DNA of 24,858 bases, from the NCBI GenBank assembly GCA_039024315.1, contig JBCCQN010000121.1, positions 1 through 24,858 of the forward strand, written 5' to 3'. Origin of the DNA: JBCAWW01 sp039024315. Lineage in GTDB: Bacteria; Bacteroidota; Bacteroidia; J057. The notes beneath the pieces were generated by a model. That model saw nothing but the letters and a program-made list of their open reading frames with translations. It did not search any database and was not told the DNA's origin. Numbering within the stretch: the first letter of the stretch is position 1; every line of letters begins with the position of its first letter. The translations under genes were made by a program, and so were the position numbers. Shown here one piece after another: positions 1 through 7,038 of the stretch.

Positions 1-1
1 C

Positions 2-439
2 AACCAATCAACTCCGGGCGCAAGCGTAGTTTGGGACTTTGGTGATGGTTCTCCAACCACTACTGATCCTAATCCAACGCATGTTTATGCCTTTGATGGT
101 TCTTATACCGTAACCTTGATCGCCACTAACAACTGTGGCTCGGATACCACGACTATCGTGATCGGTAAAGTAGATATCGATGATCTGTTTAGCCAAGCGA
201 TTGACGTATTCCCGAACCCGACTTCTGGTAACTTCTACATCAAGTCTGCTGAGCTACAAGCCGACGACTTGACGGTTGAAGTCTATGATGCTAAAGGAGC
301 AGTTATCTATCGTAAGCAACTCGGCCGTGTCAACGGATTTGATGAGCAAGTCGATTTGACTAACCATCCTGAAGGTGTCTATATGGTGAAAATCTCTGAC
401 GGAACCCGCAACGCTACCAAACGTATCGTGCGCAAGTAG
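2..439 (+). CDS. T9SS-secreted PKD-domain protein, 3' end (partial)
   Basis: Only the last 145 residues are visible; the reading frame is open from base 2 and the start lies before the window. The first ~50 residues contain WDFGDG followed by a Y-A-F-DGSYTVTL stretch, the typical core of a PKD (Ig-like) domain. The last ~80 residues start with VFPNPTSGNFYI and end in GVYMVKISDG...KRIVRK, which is the type A C-terminal sorting domain of Bacteroidota type IX secretion cargo. By family knowledge the protein is exported by Sec, crosses the outer membrane by T9SS, and is attached to the surface or released after the sorting domain is cleaved. What the missing N-terminal part does (enzyme, adhesin) cannot be told. 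A strong terminator follows 24 bases after the stop. Confidence 0.9.
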   Translation, partial: NQSTPGASVVWDFGDGSPTTTDPNPTHVYAFDGSYTVTLIATNNCGSDTTTIVIGKVDIDDLFSQAIDVFPNPTSGNFYIKSAELQADDLTVEVYDAKGAVIYRKQLGRVNGFDEQVDLTNHPEGVYMVKISDGTRNATKRIVRK

Positions 440-462
440 GTCTGATTGACATACAAATAATG

Positions 463-494
463 AAGCGAGGCTGGATTTCCAGTCTCGCTTTTTT
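463..494 (+). terminator. Intrinsic terminator after the T9SS gene
   Basis: A 13-bp stem (463-475 with 478-490, one G-T wobble, AAGCGAGG...CTCGCTT type) closes on a TT loop and runs into a T tract at 489-494. It lies 24 bases after the stop codon at 439, so it most likely ends that transcript. Confidence 0.8.
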
Positions 495-514
495 GTGTGT
501 TTTGTTTAGCATTA

Positions 515-603
515 CTGCTTCGCAGAACGATCAATCATTCCAGCAGCGCATGCATGCCACACTCTAAATCATACCTTCTGGATACACGCGTTCCGCGCAG
601 CGG
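515..603. repeat. Family A (REP-like) convergent pair 1
   Basis: The left copy (515-530) is CTGC-TTC-GCAG-AACGA and the right copy (588-603) is GCGTT-CCGC-GCA-GCGG, in inverted orientation with the AACG/CGTT heads facing inward. The right stem has CCGC/GCGG where most copies have CTGC/GCAG, so both sides of the hairpin changed together. The spacer contains GCATGCATGC (548-557), also found in the spacers of the pairs at 6894 and 24634. Confidence 0.8.
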
Positions 604-654
604 TAGAAAAAAAAGATAACCGAATGCCTGTAAATCAAGCCGTGCTAGAAATTT

Positions 655-775
655 TAAGTACTTAGAAATAGTATTTAGTATTGAGACCTAGAAAAGTGGG
701 CTTATGTACTTGAGCAGAACCTTTTTACTCGGTACTGAATACTCCCGAAAGCTTTCGGGATACTGGCTACTTAAA
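655..775. repeat. Family B MITE-like element, copy 1
   Basis: The left end reads TTAAGTACTTAGA and continues through AGTATTGAGACCTAGAAAAG; the right end is ...GGCTACTTAA, a degraded inverted copy. It shares the core AAAAGTGGGCT with copies 3 and 4. This copy carries an extra 18-bp perfect palindrome (743-760). It ends about 3 bases from the antiporter stop codon at 778-780. Confidence 0.65.
743..760. repeat. 18-bp perfect palindrome inside family B copy 1
   Basis: TCCCGAAAGCTTTCGGGA equals its own reverse complement. It lies in the right half of the B element and 17 bases downstream of the minus-strand antiporter stop. As RNA it would form a hairpin for either direction, but no T tract follows on the minus strand, so it is not a classical terminator. 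Confidence 0.75.
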
Positions 776-777
776 TG

Positions 778-1740
778 CTAAATCCCCAATTGCATACTGG
801 TGAGGTTGCCAATATAGATGAGATAGCAAAATAAAAGAATGAAACCCTCCCAGCGGGTTAGCATCTTATCCTGCAAGCTAAAAAGAGCCAAGCCACTTAA
901 TACAATCAGACCTGGCAAGCCAAAATCAAGGATGGAATTAGGGATTTTTATCTCTCCAATGAGCCGAGGAATCCCCATCACGCAAAAAATATTGAAGATG
1001 TTGGAACCCACGATATTGCCTACTGCAAGCTCAGCATTTTGGCGTCTAATCGCGACTACCGAAACTACCAGCTCCGGTAAGGAAGTCCCTAAGGCTACGG
1101 CAGTTTGGGCGACAAATTCATTGCCGACATCAAACCATTGGGCGATAAAATCAATCGCTTCCACATTGTAATTGGCCGAAAGATAAATCAGGACGATGGA
1201 AACAATAAGTTTTGCAATATCTTGCCAGTTGATGCGCAGATTGGGGTTTTGGGTTTGATTTCCTCCTTTTTCGGGTAAGTCAGCTTTGCCAGAAGTGAAA
1301 ATATAAACTAAGTAGAGAACCAAACCTAAGGTAAACAATAAGCCTTCTGGAAAAGAAAAGGTCTCGTTTTGTAAAGCCAAATAAAGCAGAACGCTTGCAC
1401 CCATCATGACGGGTAAATCCACGCTCATAAGATCAAACTTTAGCTTAATCTTACCTCCAATAATGCCCACCATACCAAGGACAAGGCCCATATTGGCAAT
1501 GTTTGAGCCTACAATATTCCCTAAAACAATCTCAGAATTTCCTTTGAGCACTCCCGCAATGGAAGTAACAAGTTCTGGTAGGGAGGTACCCAATGCCACT
1601 AAGGTAAGGCCTACTACAAATGGCGATATCCCGATGGCTAAGCCGATCTTCTCCGCCACTTTGATAAATAAATCGGCTGATATGACTAAGAGGGCAAGGG
1701 TGCCAATAAATACGATTATCCAAATCCAGATTTCTGCCAT
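778..1740 (-). CDS. Calcium/sodium antiporter, CaCA family (YrbG-like)
   Basis: A 320-residue inner-membrane protein built as an internal duplication, as expected for the cation/Ca2+ exchanger superfamily. The two signature alpha-repeats are visible: GTSLPELVTS at residues 51-60 followed by GNIVGSNIAN, and GTSLPELVVS at 218-227 followed by GNIVGSNIFN. The conserved Glu of each GTSLPE is the ion-binding acid in this family. About ten hydrophobic helices and a short hydrophilic middle loop (around residues 150-170) match the usual 310-330 residue length. It should exchange Ca2+ against Na+ or H+ at the cytoplasmic membrane. The ATG at 1740 gives a clean N-terminal membrane helix and has a good minus-strand TACCTTTG box just upstream. 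Monocistronic; it is convergent with the T9SS gene. Confidence 0.93.
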   Translation of the reverse strand: MAEIWIWIIVFIGTLALLVISADLFIKVAEKIGLAIGISPFVVGLTLVALGTSLPELVTSIAGVLKGNSEIVLGNIVGSNIANMGLVLGMVGIIGGKIKLKFDLMSVDLPVMMGASVLLYLALQNETFSFPEGLLFTLGLVLYLVYIFTSGKADLPEKGGNQTQNPNLRINWQDIAKLIVSIVLIYLSANYNVEAIDFIAQWFDVGNEFVAQTAVALGTSLPELVVSVVAIRRQNAELAVGNIVGSNIFNIFCVMGIPRLIGEIKIPNSILDFGLPGLIVLSGLALFSLQDKMLTRWEGFILLFCYLIYIGNLTSMQLGI

Positions 1741-1760
1741 AAGATAGCAATAGGGTGTCG

Positions 1761-1768
1761 CAAAGGTA
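1761..1768 (-). promoter_or_regulatory. Putative Bacteroidota -7 box for the antiporter
   Basis: On the minus strand this reads TACCTTTG, a full match to the TAnnTTTG -7 box of the Bacteroidota main sigma factor. It lies about 20 bases before the ATG at 1740. No clear TTTG -33 element is seen at the usual distance, so the call is tentative. Confidence 0.45.
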
Positions 1769-1876
1769 CGAAAAGCAGGCGATGAGGGTTATAAATATAT
1801 GCGGGAATGATAAAGTATATAATGAGATTCTAACATTCGTCGAGCTCCTCTGTGAGGAAAAAAAGGTGGATTTTGT

Positions 1877-1884
1877 TAGCTTTG
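1877..1884 (+). promoter_or_regulatory. Putative -7 box for the barrel-cinA-E2 operon
   Basis: TAGCTTTG matches TAnnTTTG and is 19 bases before the ATG at 1904. A -33 element is not evident. The position fits a promoter for the three-gene unit that follows. Confidence 0.35.
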
Positions 1885-1903
1885 ATTTGCCCATCGGCCT
1901 ACT

Positions 1904-2551
1904 ATGAACAAGACTGTATTGTGCCTACTACTACTCCTGCCTTTGCGCCTTTGGGCCCAAGAGAGGACATTTGTAGGTATCAATCTCGCCCCTCTGCTGA
2001 TCAATACATTTGAGCTTCGGCTAGAGCGGCAACTCAGTCCTGTCTTCAATTTGCAAGTAGCGGGAGGCTTCCGTTATCAAAATGTTGGGTCTGAAAATAG
2101 GCCGAGAGTATCCCTCCTTAAAGACTATATCGACTATAGTAATGCAGGCCTACATCTCTCGGTCGGCGGACGTATCTTCAACGACTCTGCCAATCCATAC
2201 GAGTTTCCCTACATTGCTCTCAACCTCAACGCCAATTGGTATCGAGATCGCGTTTTAGATCGCTCCTTACCTACGCCTGCCATCGTTCAGTATGACGGAT
2301 TGAAATTAGGGGGAACATTTACGCTGGGATTCGTTATTTATATCATGGAACGGCTGTATGTGGATCTGGGGCTACAAATCGCTTATAGTCCGATGCGTGC
2401 AGATTTGCTTTCCTACTATCTAGGTGGTATGGGCTATACGACTTTTGGCTCCAACCGTTTTAGTTTAGAAGGGGCCCACTTTCAGCCCGTGATAACCCTT
2501 AAATACGAAATTTTCCGTGATAAGCGGGCTCGTCTCCGCGATCAGGAATAA
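1904..2551 (+). CDS. Predicted outer-membrane beta-barrel protein
   Basis: A 215-residue protein of no family I can name. Residues 1-19 form a signal peptide with a late ...LRLWAQ cleavage site. The mature part has alternating hydrophobic strands with aromatic ends, for example FELRLERQLSPVFNLQVAGGF, LHLSVGGRIF, GGTFTLGFVIYI and YVDLGLQIAYS, and ends in ...FQPVITLKYEIF. This pattern is typical of small outer-membrane barrels of the porin/OmpW-like type in Bacteroidota. The role is unknown. It ends 5 bases before cinA, so it is probably co-transcribed with cinA and the E2 gene, although no functional link is obvious. Confidence 0.75.
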   Translation: MNKTVLCLLLLLPLRLWAQERTFVGINLAPLLINTFELRLERQLSPVFNLQVAGGFRYQNVGSENRPRVSLLKDYIDYSNAGLHLSVGGRIFNDSANPYEFPYIALNLNANWYRDRVLDRSLPTPAIVQYDGLKLGGTFTLGFVIYIMERLYVDLGLQIAYSPMRADLLSYYLGGMGYTTFGSNRFSLEGAHFQPVITLKYEIFRDKRARLRDQE

Positions 2552-2556
2552 GACCT

Positions 2557-3804
2557 ATGGCTTCCATTAGTTTGATTACCATTGGCGATGAGTTGCTCAA
2601 GGGGCGCATCGTCAATACCAATGCTTCCAAAGCGGGACTGATGCTCCGCACCCATGGCTTTTCTTTTCACCGTGTCGTTACTATCTCTGATACTAGGGAG
2701 GATATTCGAGATACTGTCAAGGCAGAGCTTGATGCCCATGATATTGTGATAATGTGTGGGGGCTTGGGCCCTACTCAAGATGATATCACTAAACCAACCT
2801 TGGCTGAGTTGTTTGAAAGTGAGATGGAGTGGCATGCGCCTACTATGGCTTATTTGGAGCGCCGCTACTCGGAACGCGGCCGCGAGCTCGACGATCGTTC
2901 GAGTCGACAAGCCTTGGTACCAGCGGTGGCAGAGGTACTACCCAATCCGATGGGTACGGCCCCCGGTATGGCCTTTGCGCAAGATGATAAGCTATTATTT
3001 TCCTTGCCGGGCGTGCCTTTTGAGTTTTTCTACTTACTCGAAAATGAAGTCATCCCTAAAATCAAATCTAATTTTGACACCGGCTTTTTTGATCATCATA
3101 TCATCCGAATACTAGGGGTGCCAGAGTCGCGCGCTGCTCTTTGGATCAGTGAGCTCGAAGCGAAAATGGACCCTGAAGTAGCTTTGGCCTTCCTGCCTCG
3201 CAATGATGGTCTTTGGTTAGAGTTTAGCGTTCGCGAGGAGCGTAAACACGCAGCGATGTTGGCCAATGCTGCCTTGGTCAAAAAACGGTTTGGTGAGCAT
3301 GTATATACAGAAGGGAGTCGTTCGGCGGCAGCCATGCTTATCGACGACCTCAAACAAAAAGGCCAAACGATCGCGATAGCTGAAAGTCTCACGGGAGGTA
3401 ATATTGCGGCTAAATTGGTGGCAATTTCGGGTGCCTCTGAGGTCTTTACGGGTTCCGTAACAGCCTATGATGTGCGCATCAAAATTGAGCAGTTGGGGGT
3501 GGATCCCGACTCCGTCGAACGCCATACTGTGGTCTCCGAAGCGGTAGTCAAGCAAATGGCCGAAGGCGTCAGAAAGCTCTTAGGCACCGATTATGGCATC
3601 GCCAGCACGGGGATTGCCCAAGCGGGAGGAGAACTGCCAACTCAAGCATGGTTAGGCTTCGCCGACAAAAATCATACGGATGCTGAATTTGTGCGTTTAC
3701 TCTCTGATCGTCAGGTAAATATCGAACGTGCTAGTGAAAGGGCAATAATATTGGCGTATAAAAAACTCCAAAGCCAGATTGGGGTTGAAGCCAATAGTGA
3801 CTAA
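2557..3804 (+). CDS. cinA: CinA-like protein (MoCF domain + NMN amidohydrolase domain)
   Basis: A 415-residue protein with the normal two-domain layout. The N-terminal MoaB/Mog-like domain shows ITIGDELLKGRIVNTN (8-22) and GGLGPTQDD (68-76). The C-terminal CinA domain shows AESLTGG (275-281), a GSVTAYDVRIK stretch and TVVSEAVVKQMAEG. In characterised relatives this C-terminal domain hydrolyses nicotinamide mononucleotide to nicotinate mononucleotide in the pyridine-nucleotide salvage cycle; the N-terminal domain is an ADP-ribose pyrophosphatase in some. One oddity: the usual TGIAGPxG motif reads TGIAQAGG here (351-358). The start codon is 5 bases after the preceding gene, in the same operon. 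Confidence 0.93.
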   Translation: MASISLITIGDELLKGRIVNTNASKAGLMLRTHGFSFHRVVTISDTREDIRDTVKAELDAHDIVIMCGGLGPTQDDITKPTLAELFESEMEWHAPTMAYLERRYSERGRELDDRSSRQALVPAVAEVLPNPMGTAPGMAFAQDDKLLFSLPGVPFEFFYLLENEVIPKIKSNFDTGFFDHHIIRILGVPESRAALWISELEAKMDPEVALAFLPRNDGLWLEFSVREERKHAAMLANAALVKKRFGEHVYTEGSRSAAAMLIDDLKQKGQTIAIAESLTGGNIAAKLVAISGASEVFTGSVTAYDVRIKIEQLGVDPDSVERHTVVSEAVVKQMAEGVRKLLGTDYGIASTGIAQAGGELPTQAWLGFADKNHTDAEFVRLLSDRQVNIERASERAIILAYKKLQSQIGVEANSD

Positions 3805-3837
3805 CTTGCGCTCAAACCCCCCGAGAAAGATTTTGTT

Positions 3838-5214
3838 ATGGCAAAATTTGAACTGATAATGCCCAAGATGGGCGAAAGTATTATAGAGGCTACGATCCTA
3901 CGCTGGACCAAAGAAATCGGCGAGGAAATCGAAGCAGAGGAGACGGTATTGGAGATTGCGACGGATAAAGTTGACTCCGAAGTACCTGCTCCCGTTGATG
4001 GTAAGCTATTGGAGCGCCGCTTTAATGAAGGCGATGTCGTACCAGTAGGCGAGGTCATCGCGATCATCGAAACGGAGTCTGAATCAGACGAGGCTCCCAA
4101 TGGTAATGGGCACGCTACTCCTGCGACTCAAACCCTTGCTGAGGAAGTGGAAGCGGCAGAAGTACCTTATGTGCCTACTCCTCAACCCGTACTGGAGACC
4201 GTGGCCACTGGTGCTGATGCTGTAGAAGGAGGCCGTTTTTACTCTCCCCTAGTGCTCAACATCGCCCGCAAAGAGGGTATTTCCATGGCTGAGCTAGAAA
4301 CGCTGCCCGGTACGGGTCGCTCTGGCCGTGTTACCAAAAAGGATATTTTGGCGCACGTCAAAAACCGCCAGAATGCACCTGCCCCACAAGTGGTGGCTGC
4401 GCCTGCTCCGGTGGCTCCTGCCCCTACTCCTACACCCGCTCCGGTCCAAAAAACTGCCCCAGTGGCTAAGCCAGAGCCTACTCCTGCCCCAGTGGTAGCT
4501 AGTGGTAATGTAGAGATTGTAGAGATGGACCGCATGCGTAAGCTGATCGCCAAAAATATGGTGCAGTCAACCCAGACTTCCGCTCACGTTACTTCTTTTG
4601 TGGAAGCAGACGTTACCAATGTCGTACAATGGCGCAATCGCGTAAAGGCTCAGTTCCAAGAGCAGTACAATACCAAATTGACCTTCACCCCTATCTTTTT
4701 GTTGGCGGTCATCAAGGCCTTGCGCGAGCATCCCCTCGTTAACTCCTCCGTCAATGGGGATAGTATCGTCATCAAGAAGGACATCAATATCGGTATCGCG
4801 GTAGCCTTACCGACTGATAACTTGATCGTACCCGTCATCAAAAATGCAGATCGCTTGAACTTGGCGGGTCTCTCGGCTACGATCAATGATTTGGCGCATC
4901 GCGCTAGAGCCAATAAGCTTAAGCCAGATGAGTTGGAAGGCGGGACTTATACCGTTTCTAATGTAGGTACCTTTGGCAATGTGATGGGTACACCTATCAT
5001 CATGCAGCCTCAGGTGGCGATTTTGGCGACTGGCGCCATTCGCAAACTACCAGCCGTACTCGAAACGCCCCAAGGAGACGTGATTGCCATCCGCAACAAA
5101 ATGTTCCTTTCTCACTCTTATGACCACCGTATCATTGACGGCGCCCTGGGCGGACGCTTTGTCAAGCGCGTGGCGGATATCCTCGAAGCTTGGGATCCAA
5201 ATACTGAAGTGTAG
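3838..5214 (+). CDS. 2-oxoacid dehydrogenase complex E2 (dihydrolipoamide acyltransferase)
   Basis: A 458-residue protein with all E2 parts in order. The lipoyl domain is at about 1-80, with the lipoylated lysine K44 in the ATDKVDSEV motif. An acidic linker follows, then the peripheral-subunit-binding domain at about 135-171 (SPLVLNIARKEG...GRVTKKDIL). A second flexible linker rich in Ala-Pro spans about 176-222. The catalytic acyltransferase domain fills 228-456 with the active-site motif HRIIDG, H430 and D434. It moves acyl groups from E1 to CoA. Pyruvate, 2-oxoglutarate and branched-chain E2s cannot be told apart safely, and no E1 or E3 gene is nearby. It lies 33 bases after cinA and is followed by a strong terminator. 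Confidence 0.93.
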   Translation: MAKFELIMPKMGESIIEATILRWTKEIGEEIEAEETVLEIATDKVDSEVPAPVDGKLLERRFNEGDVVPVGEVIAIIETESESDEAPNGNGHATPATQTLAEEVEAAEVPYVPTPQPVLETVATGADAVEGGRFYSPLVLNIARKEGISMAELETLPGTGRSGRVTKKDILAHVKNRQNAPAPQVVAAPAPVAPAPTPTPAPVQKTAPVAKPEPTPAPVVASGNVEIVEMDRMRKLIAKNMVQSTQTSAHVTSFVEADVTNVVQWRNRVKAQFQEQYNTKLTFTPIFLLAVIKALREHPLVNSSVNGDSIVIKKDINIGIAVALPTDNLIVPVIKNADRLNLAGLSATINDLAHRARANKLKPDELEGGTYTVSNVGTFGNVMGTPIIMQPQVAILATGAIRKLPAVLETPQGDVIAIRNKMFLSHSYDHRIIDGALGGRFVKRVADILEAWDPNTEV

Positions 5215-5233
5215 AGATAGATCAGAAATATAA

Positions 5234-5275
5234 AAACGCCTTCTTAGTGTGATGCTAAGAAGGCGTTTGCTTATT
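5234..5275 (+). terminator. Intrinsic terminator after the E2 gene
   Basis: A perfect 14-bp stem (5234-5247 AAACGCCTTCTTAG with 5255-5268) has a 7-nt loop and is followed by a broken T-rich tail (GCTTATTTT). It starts 19 bases after the E2 stop and would end the 1904-5214 operon. Confidence 0.8.
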
Positions 5276-5313
5276 TTGAATAGCCAGCAGCCAGAGACCA
5301 TTACAGTTGAAAA

Positions 5314-5970
5314 ATGAAACACAACCCCCAGATCAAGAAAATGCAAGGCTTTCCAGACGAGGAGCTACTCAACGTTCTCGAAAATTGGCAAAGTTTTGCT
5401 TCGGATTCGGTGAGGGCGGCATTAGTGCTTGCGGAAGAAAGAGGACTCGAAATTGAAAAGTTTCGAGATGCCATTCAGCTAAAGGAAGTACCCCAAAGCC
5501 TAGCTTGGTACGAAACAGAACGCTTTGATCAGGTATTTCTTTGGGTTTTGGCTGTCCTGCAGATAGGCAGTGGAGTCTTTGGTTACTTCTTTAGCGACTA
5601 TCCCAATTTCCTTTCGTTGCTCTTCATCAGCTTGATTCTGTTACTCTCAATAGCGAGTGGTATCCTATTGCTGAGCAAGAGAAAATTGGGCTTGATCTTT
5701 AGCGGCATTAATTTCCTTTTGCAGGTCCTTATCATTCAAATCAGTGGCAGCGGATTGAAGTATTTCACTGGTCTCAGACTCGGTTTGGGCTTAAATCCTA
5801 GCAATGGAGACTTTGCCCTTTTTGCGGATTTCGGTATGGCATTAAGACTTGGGCAAATAGAAGCCGGAGCCCAAACGTTTTTGGGGATTAACTTTTTCGC
5901 CTTGATCGCGCTTTTGATCATTGGGGCTCAACTCAAAAGAGAAAGAGAGAAGCGTTCTGCGCAGCAGTAA
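5314..5970 (+). CDS. Unknown integral membrane protein, 4 predicted TM helices
   Basis: A 218-residue protein that I do not recognise. About 65 soluble residues come first (FPDEELLNVLENWQSFASDS... then a helical AALVLAEERGLEIEKF stretch). Hydrophobic segments follow at roughly 72-92, 96-117, 122-142 and 187-207. The tail is basic. The last codons RSAQQ-stop come from a family A repeat copy at 5952-5967, followed directly by the TAA, so the original C-terminus may have been different. It starts 46 bases after the E2 terminator. Confidence 0.7.
   Translation: MKHNPQIKKMQGFPDEELLNVLENWQSFASDSVRAALVLAEERGLEIEKFRDAIQLKEVPQSLAWYETERFDQVFLWVLAVLQIGSGVFGYFFSDYPNFLSLLFISLILLLSIASGILLLSKRKLGLIFSGINFLLQVLIIQISGSGLKYFTGLRLGLGLNPSNGDFALFADFGMALRLGQIEAGAQTFLGINFFALIALLIIGAQLKREREKRSAQQ
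5952..5967 (+). repeat. Family A (REP-like) single copy inside a gene's 3' end
   Basis: GCGTT-CTGC-GCA-GCAG, identical to the copy at 6994-7009. It lies in frame in the last codons of the 4-TM protein (reading ...RSAQQ) with the TAA stop at 5968-5970 immediately after. No inverted partner is seen nearby. Confidence 0.8.
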
Positions 5971-6049
5971 ACAAGAAAAATCATCATTTTTGAGTATTAA
6001 TATTGAGTTAGTTGAGAGCTATTTTTACGTGAACAATCCCTAAATATTT

Positions 6050-6874
6050 ATGGAAAAAATTATTTGTACTATTATCCTCTCCCTTTGTGGCTCTCTACTG
6101 TTCGCTCAATCAGATTTGTTTGAGCGAAGGCCAGGAGTGAAGTCTATTACGACGATTGAAATCAAAGGTAATAGCACTCAACTCGACTCCACGGTCAAAA
6201 AAAGCGTGATTTTTGACGAGCAGGGGAGGTTAGTTGAGTTGGACTATCAATACGGCAAAATAATATATGAGTACACCAATGACTCAACGGTGGTTTCTTA
6301 CAGTAGCAAGAGTCCAGACTGCAAGCGGCAGTACCAACTTTCCCACGAGGAGAAGCGCAGTATCAGTAGAGTTGAAATATTGGGTACTTCGACTGACTGC
6401 TCCTTTGCGCCTAGTGAGCCGATGGTGTTTGGAAATGTAAGAGTAGATAGCCTCTTCAAGGATGTGCCCAAAACGCTGCGTAAAAAAGGCCGCGAATATG
6501 CCACTACGGTACGAACCTTTGGCGAGACGGAGGGTGAATATACAGACTTTACTTATACCAAAAGAGGCTCCCAATTAAGATTGAGCAATATCTCACAGTT
6601 TCAAAGAGTCAGCGAGCAATATCTAGTACAGCGCCTCTTTGTCGTGGCCTATCAGGATATGATCATTTTGGAGAGCCAACAACTTGTCGATAATGAGCAA
6701 ATACCGATTAAGCAATTGAGTATCGATGCGTTAATTACAGAACTCGGCTCAGAATCTCTCAGTAAAATTGAATATGAAAGCGACGATCAAGGCAATTGGA
6801 TCGTTCGTAAACCTCAAAATATGAATCCAGAACGCCAGCAATATACGGTCCGAGTGATAGAGTATTGGGATTGA
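6050..6874 (+). CDS. Hypothetical exported protein
   Basis: A 274-residue protein of unrecognised family. Residues 1-20 (MEKIICTIILSLCGSLLFAQ) are a signal peptide with an AQ end, as in many exported Bacteroidota proteins. The mature part is strand-rich and polar and includes FDEQGRLVELDYQYG...YEYTN, loosely like the single 'D-x-x-G-R-L' units found in many surface proteins, and ESDDQGNWIVRK near the end. No sorting domain or lipobox is visible, so a periplasmic location is likely. It is convergent with the secreted paralogue array, with a family A pair between them. Confidence 0.65.
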   Translation: MEKIICTIILSLCGSLLFAQSDLFERRPGVKSITTIEIKGNSTQLDSTVKKSVIFDEQGRLVELDYQYGKIIYEYTNDSTVVSYSSKSPDCKRQYQLSHEEKRSISRVEILGTSTDCSFAPSEPMVFGNVRVDSLFKDVPKTLRKKGREYATTVRTFGETEGEYTDFTYTKRGSQLRLSNISQFQRVSEQYLVQRLFVVAYQDMIILESQQLVDNEQIPIKQLSIDALITELGSESLSKIEYESDDQGNWIVRKPQNMNPERQQYTVRVIEYWD

Positions 6875-6893
6875 GGGCTGTTCGCATGGTTTT

Positions 6894-7009
6894 CTGCTGC
6901 GCAGAACGCGTGGGTCTTAAGGCTACGGCATTCATGCATGCACCTACTATGGGTTGGATATGCTTCAGCCTAAATCATGGCTTTCCGACACAAGCGTTCT
7001 GCGCAGCAG
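6894..7009. repeat. Family A (REP-like) convergent pair 2, perfect 16-bp arms
   Basis: The left arm (6894-6909) is CTGC-TGC-GCAG-AACGC and the right arm (6994-7009) is GCGTT-CTGC-GCA-GCAG, exact reverse complements over 16 bp. The spacer holds TTCATGCATGC (6931-6941), shared with the pair at 24634. It lies between two convergent genes, 19 bases after one stop and 29 bases from the other. Confidence 0.88.
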
Positions 7010-7038
7010 TACATAGTAAACCCCGCGCTATAAATGGG

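Larger units (their letters stand above)
440..777. other. Gene-free gap between convergent genes
   Basis: No credible coding region is seen. The gap holds the terminator at 463-494, a family A hairpin pair (515-603) and a family B element (655-775). The genes on both sides converge on it, so all of it is downstream sequence. Confidence 0.7.

Noticed and set aside
839..1171. Plus-strand frames inside the antiporter gene
   Set aside because: They are antisense shadows of a gene with clear CaCA motifs on the minus strand.
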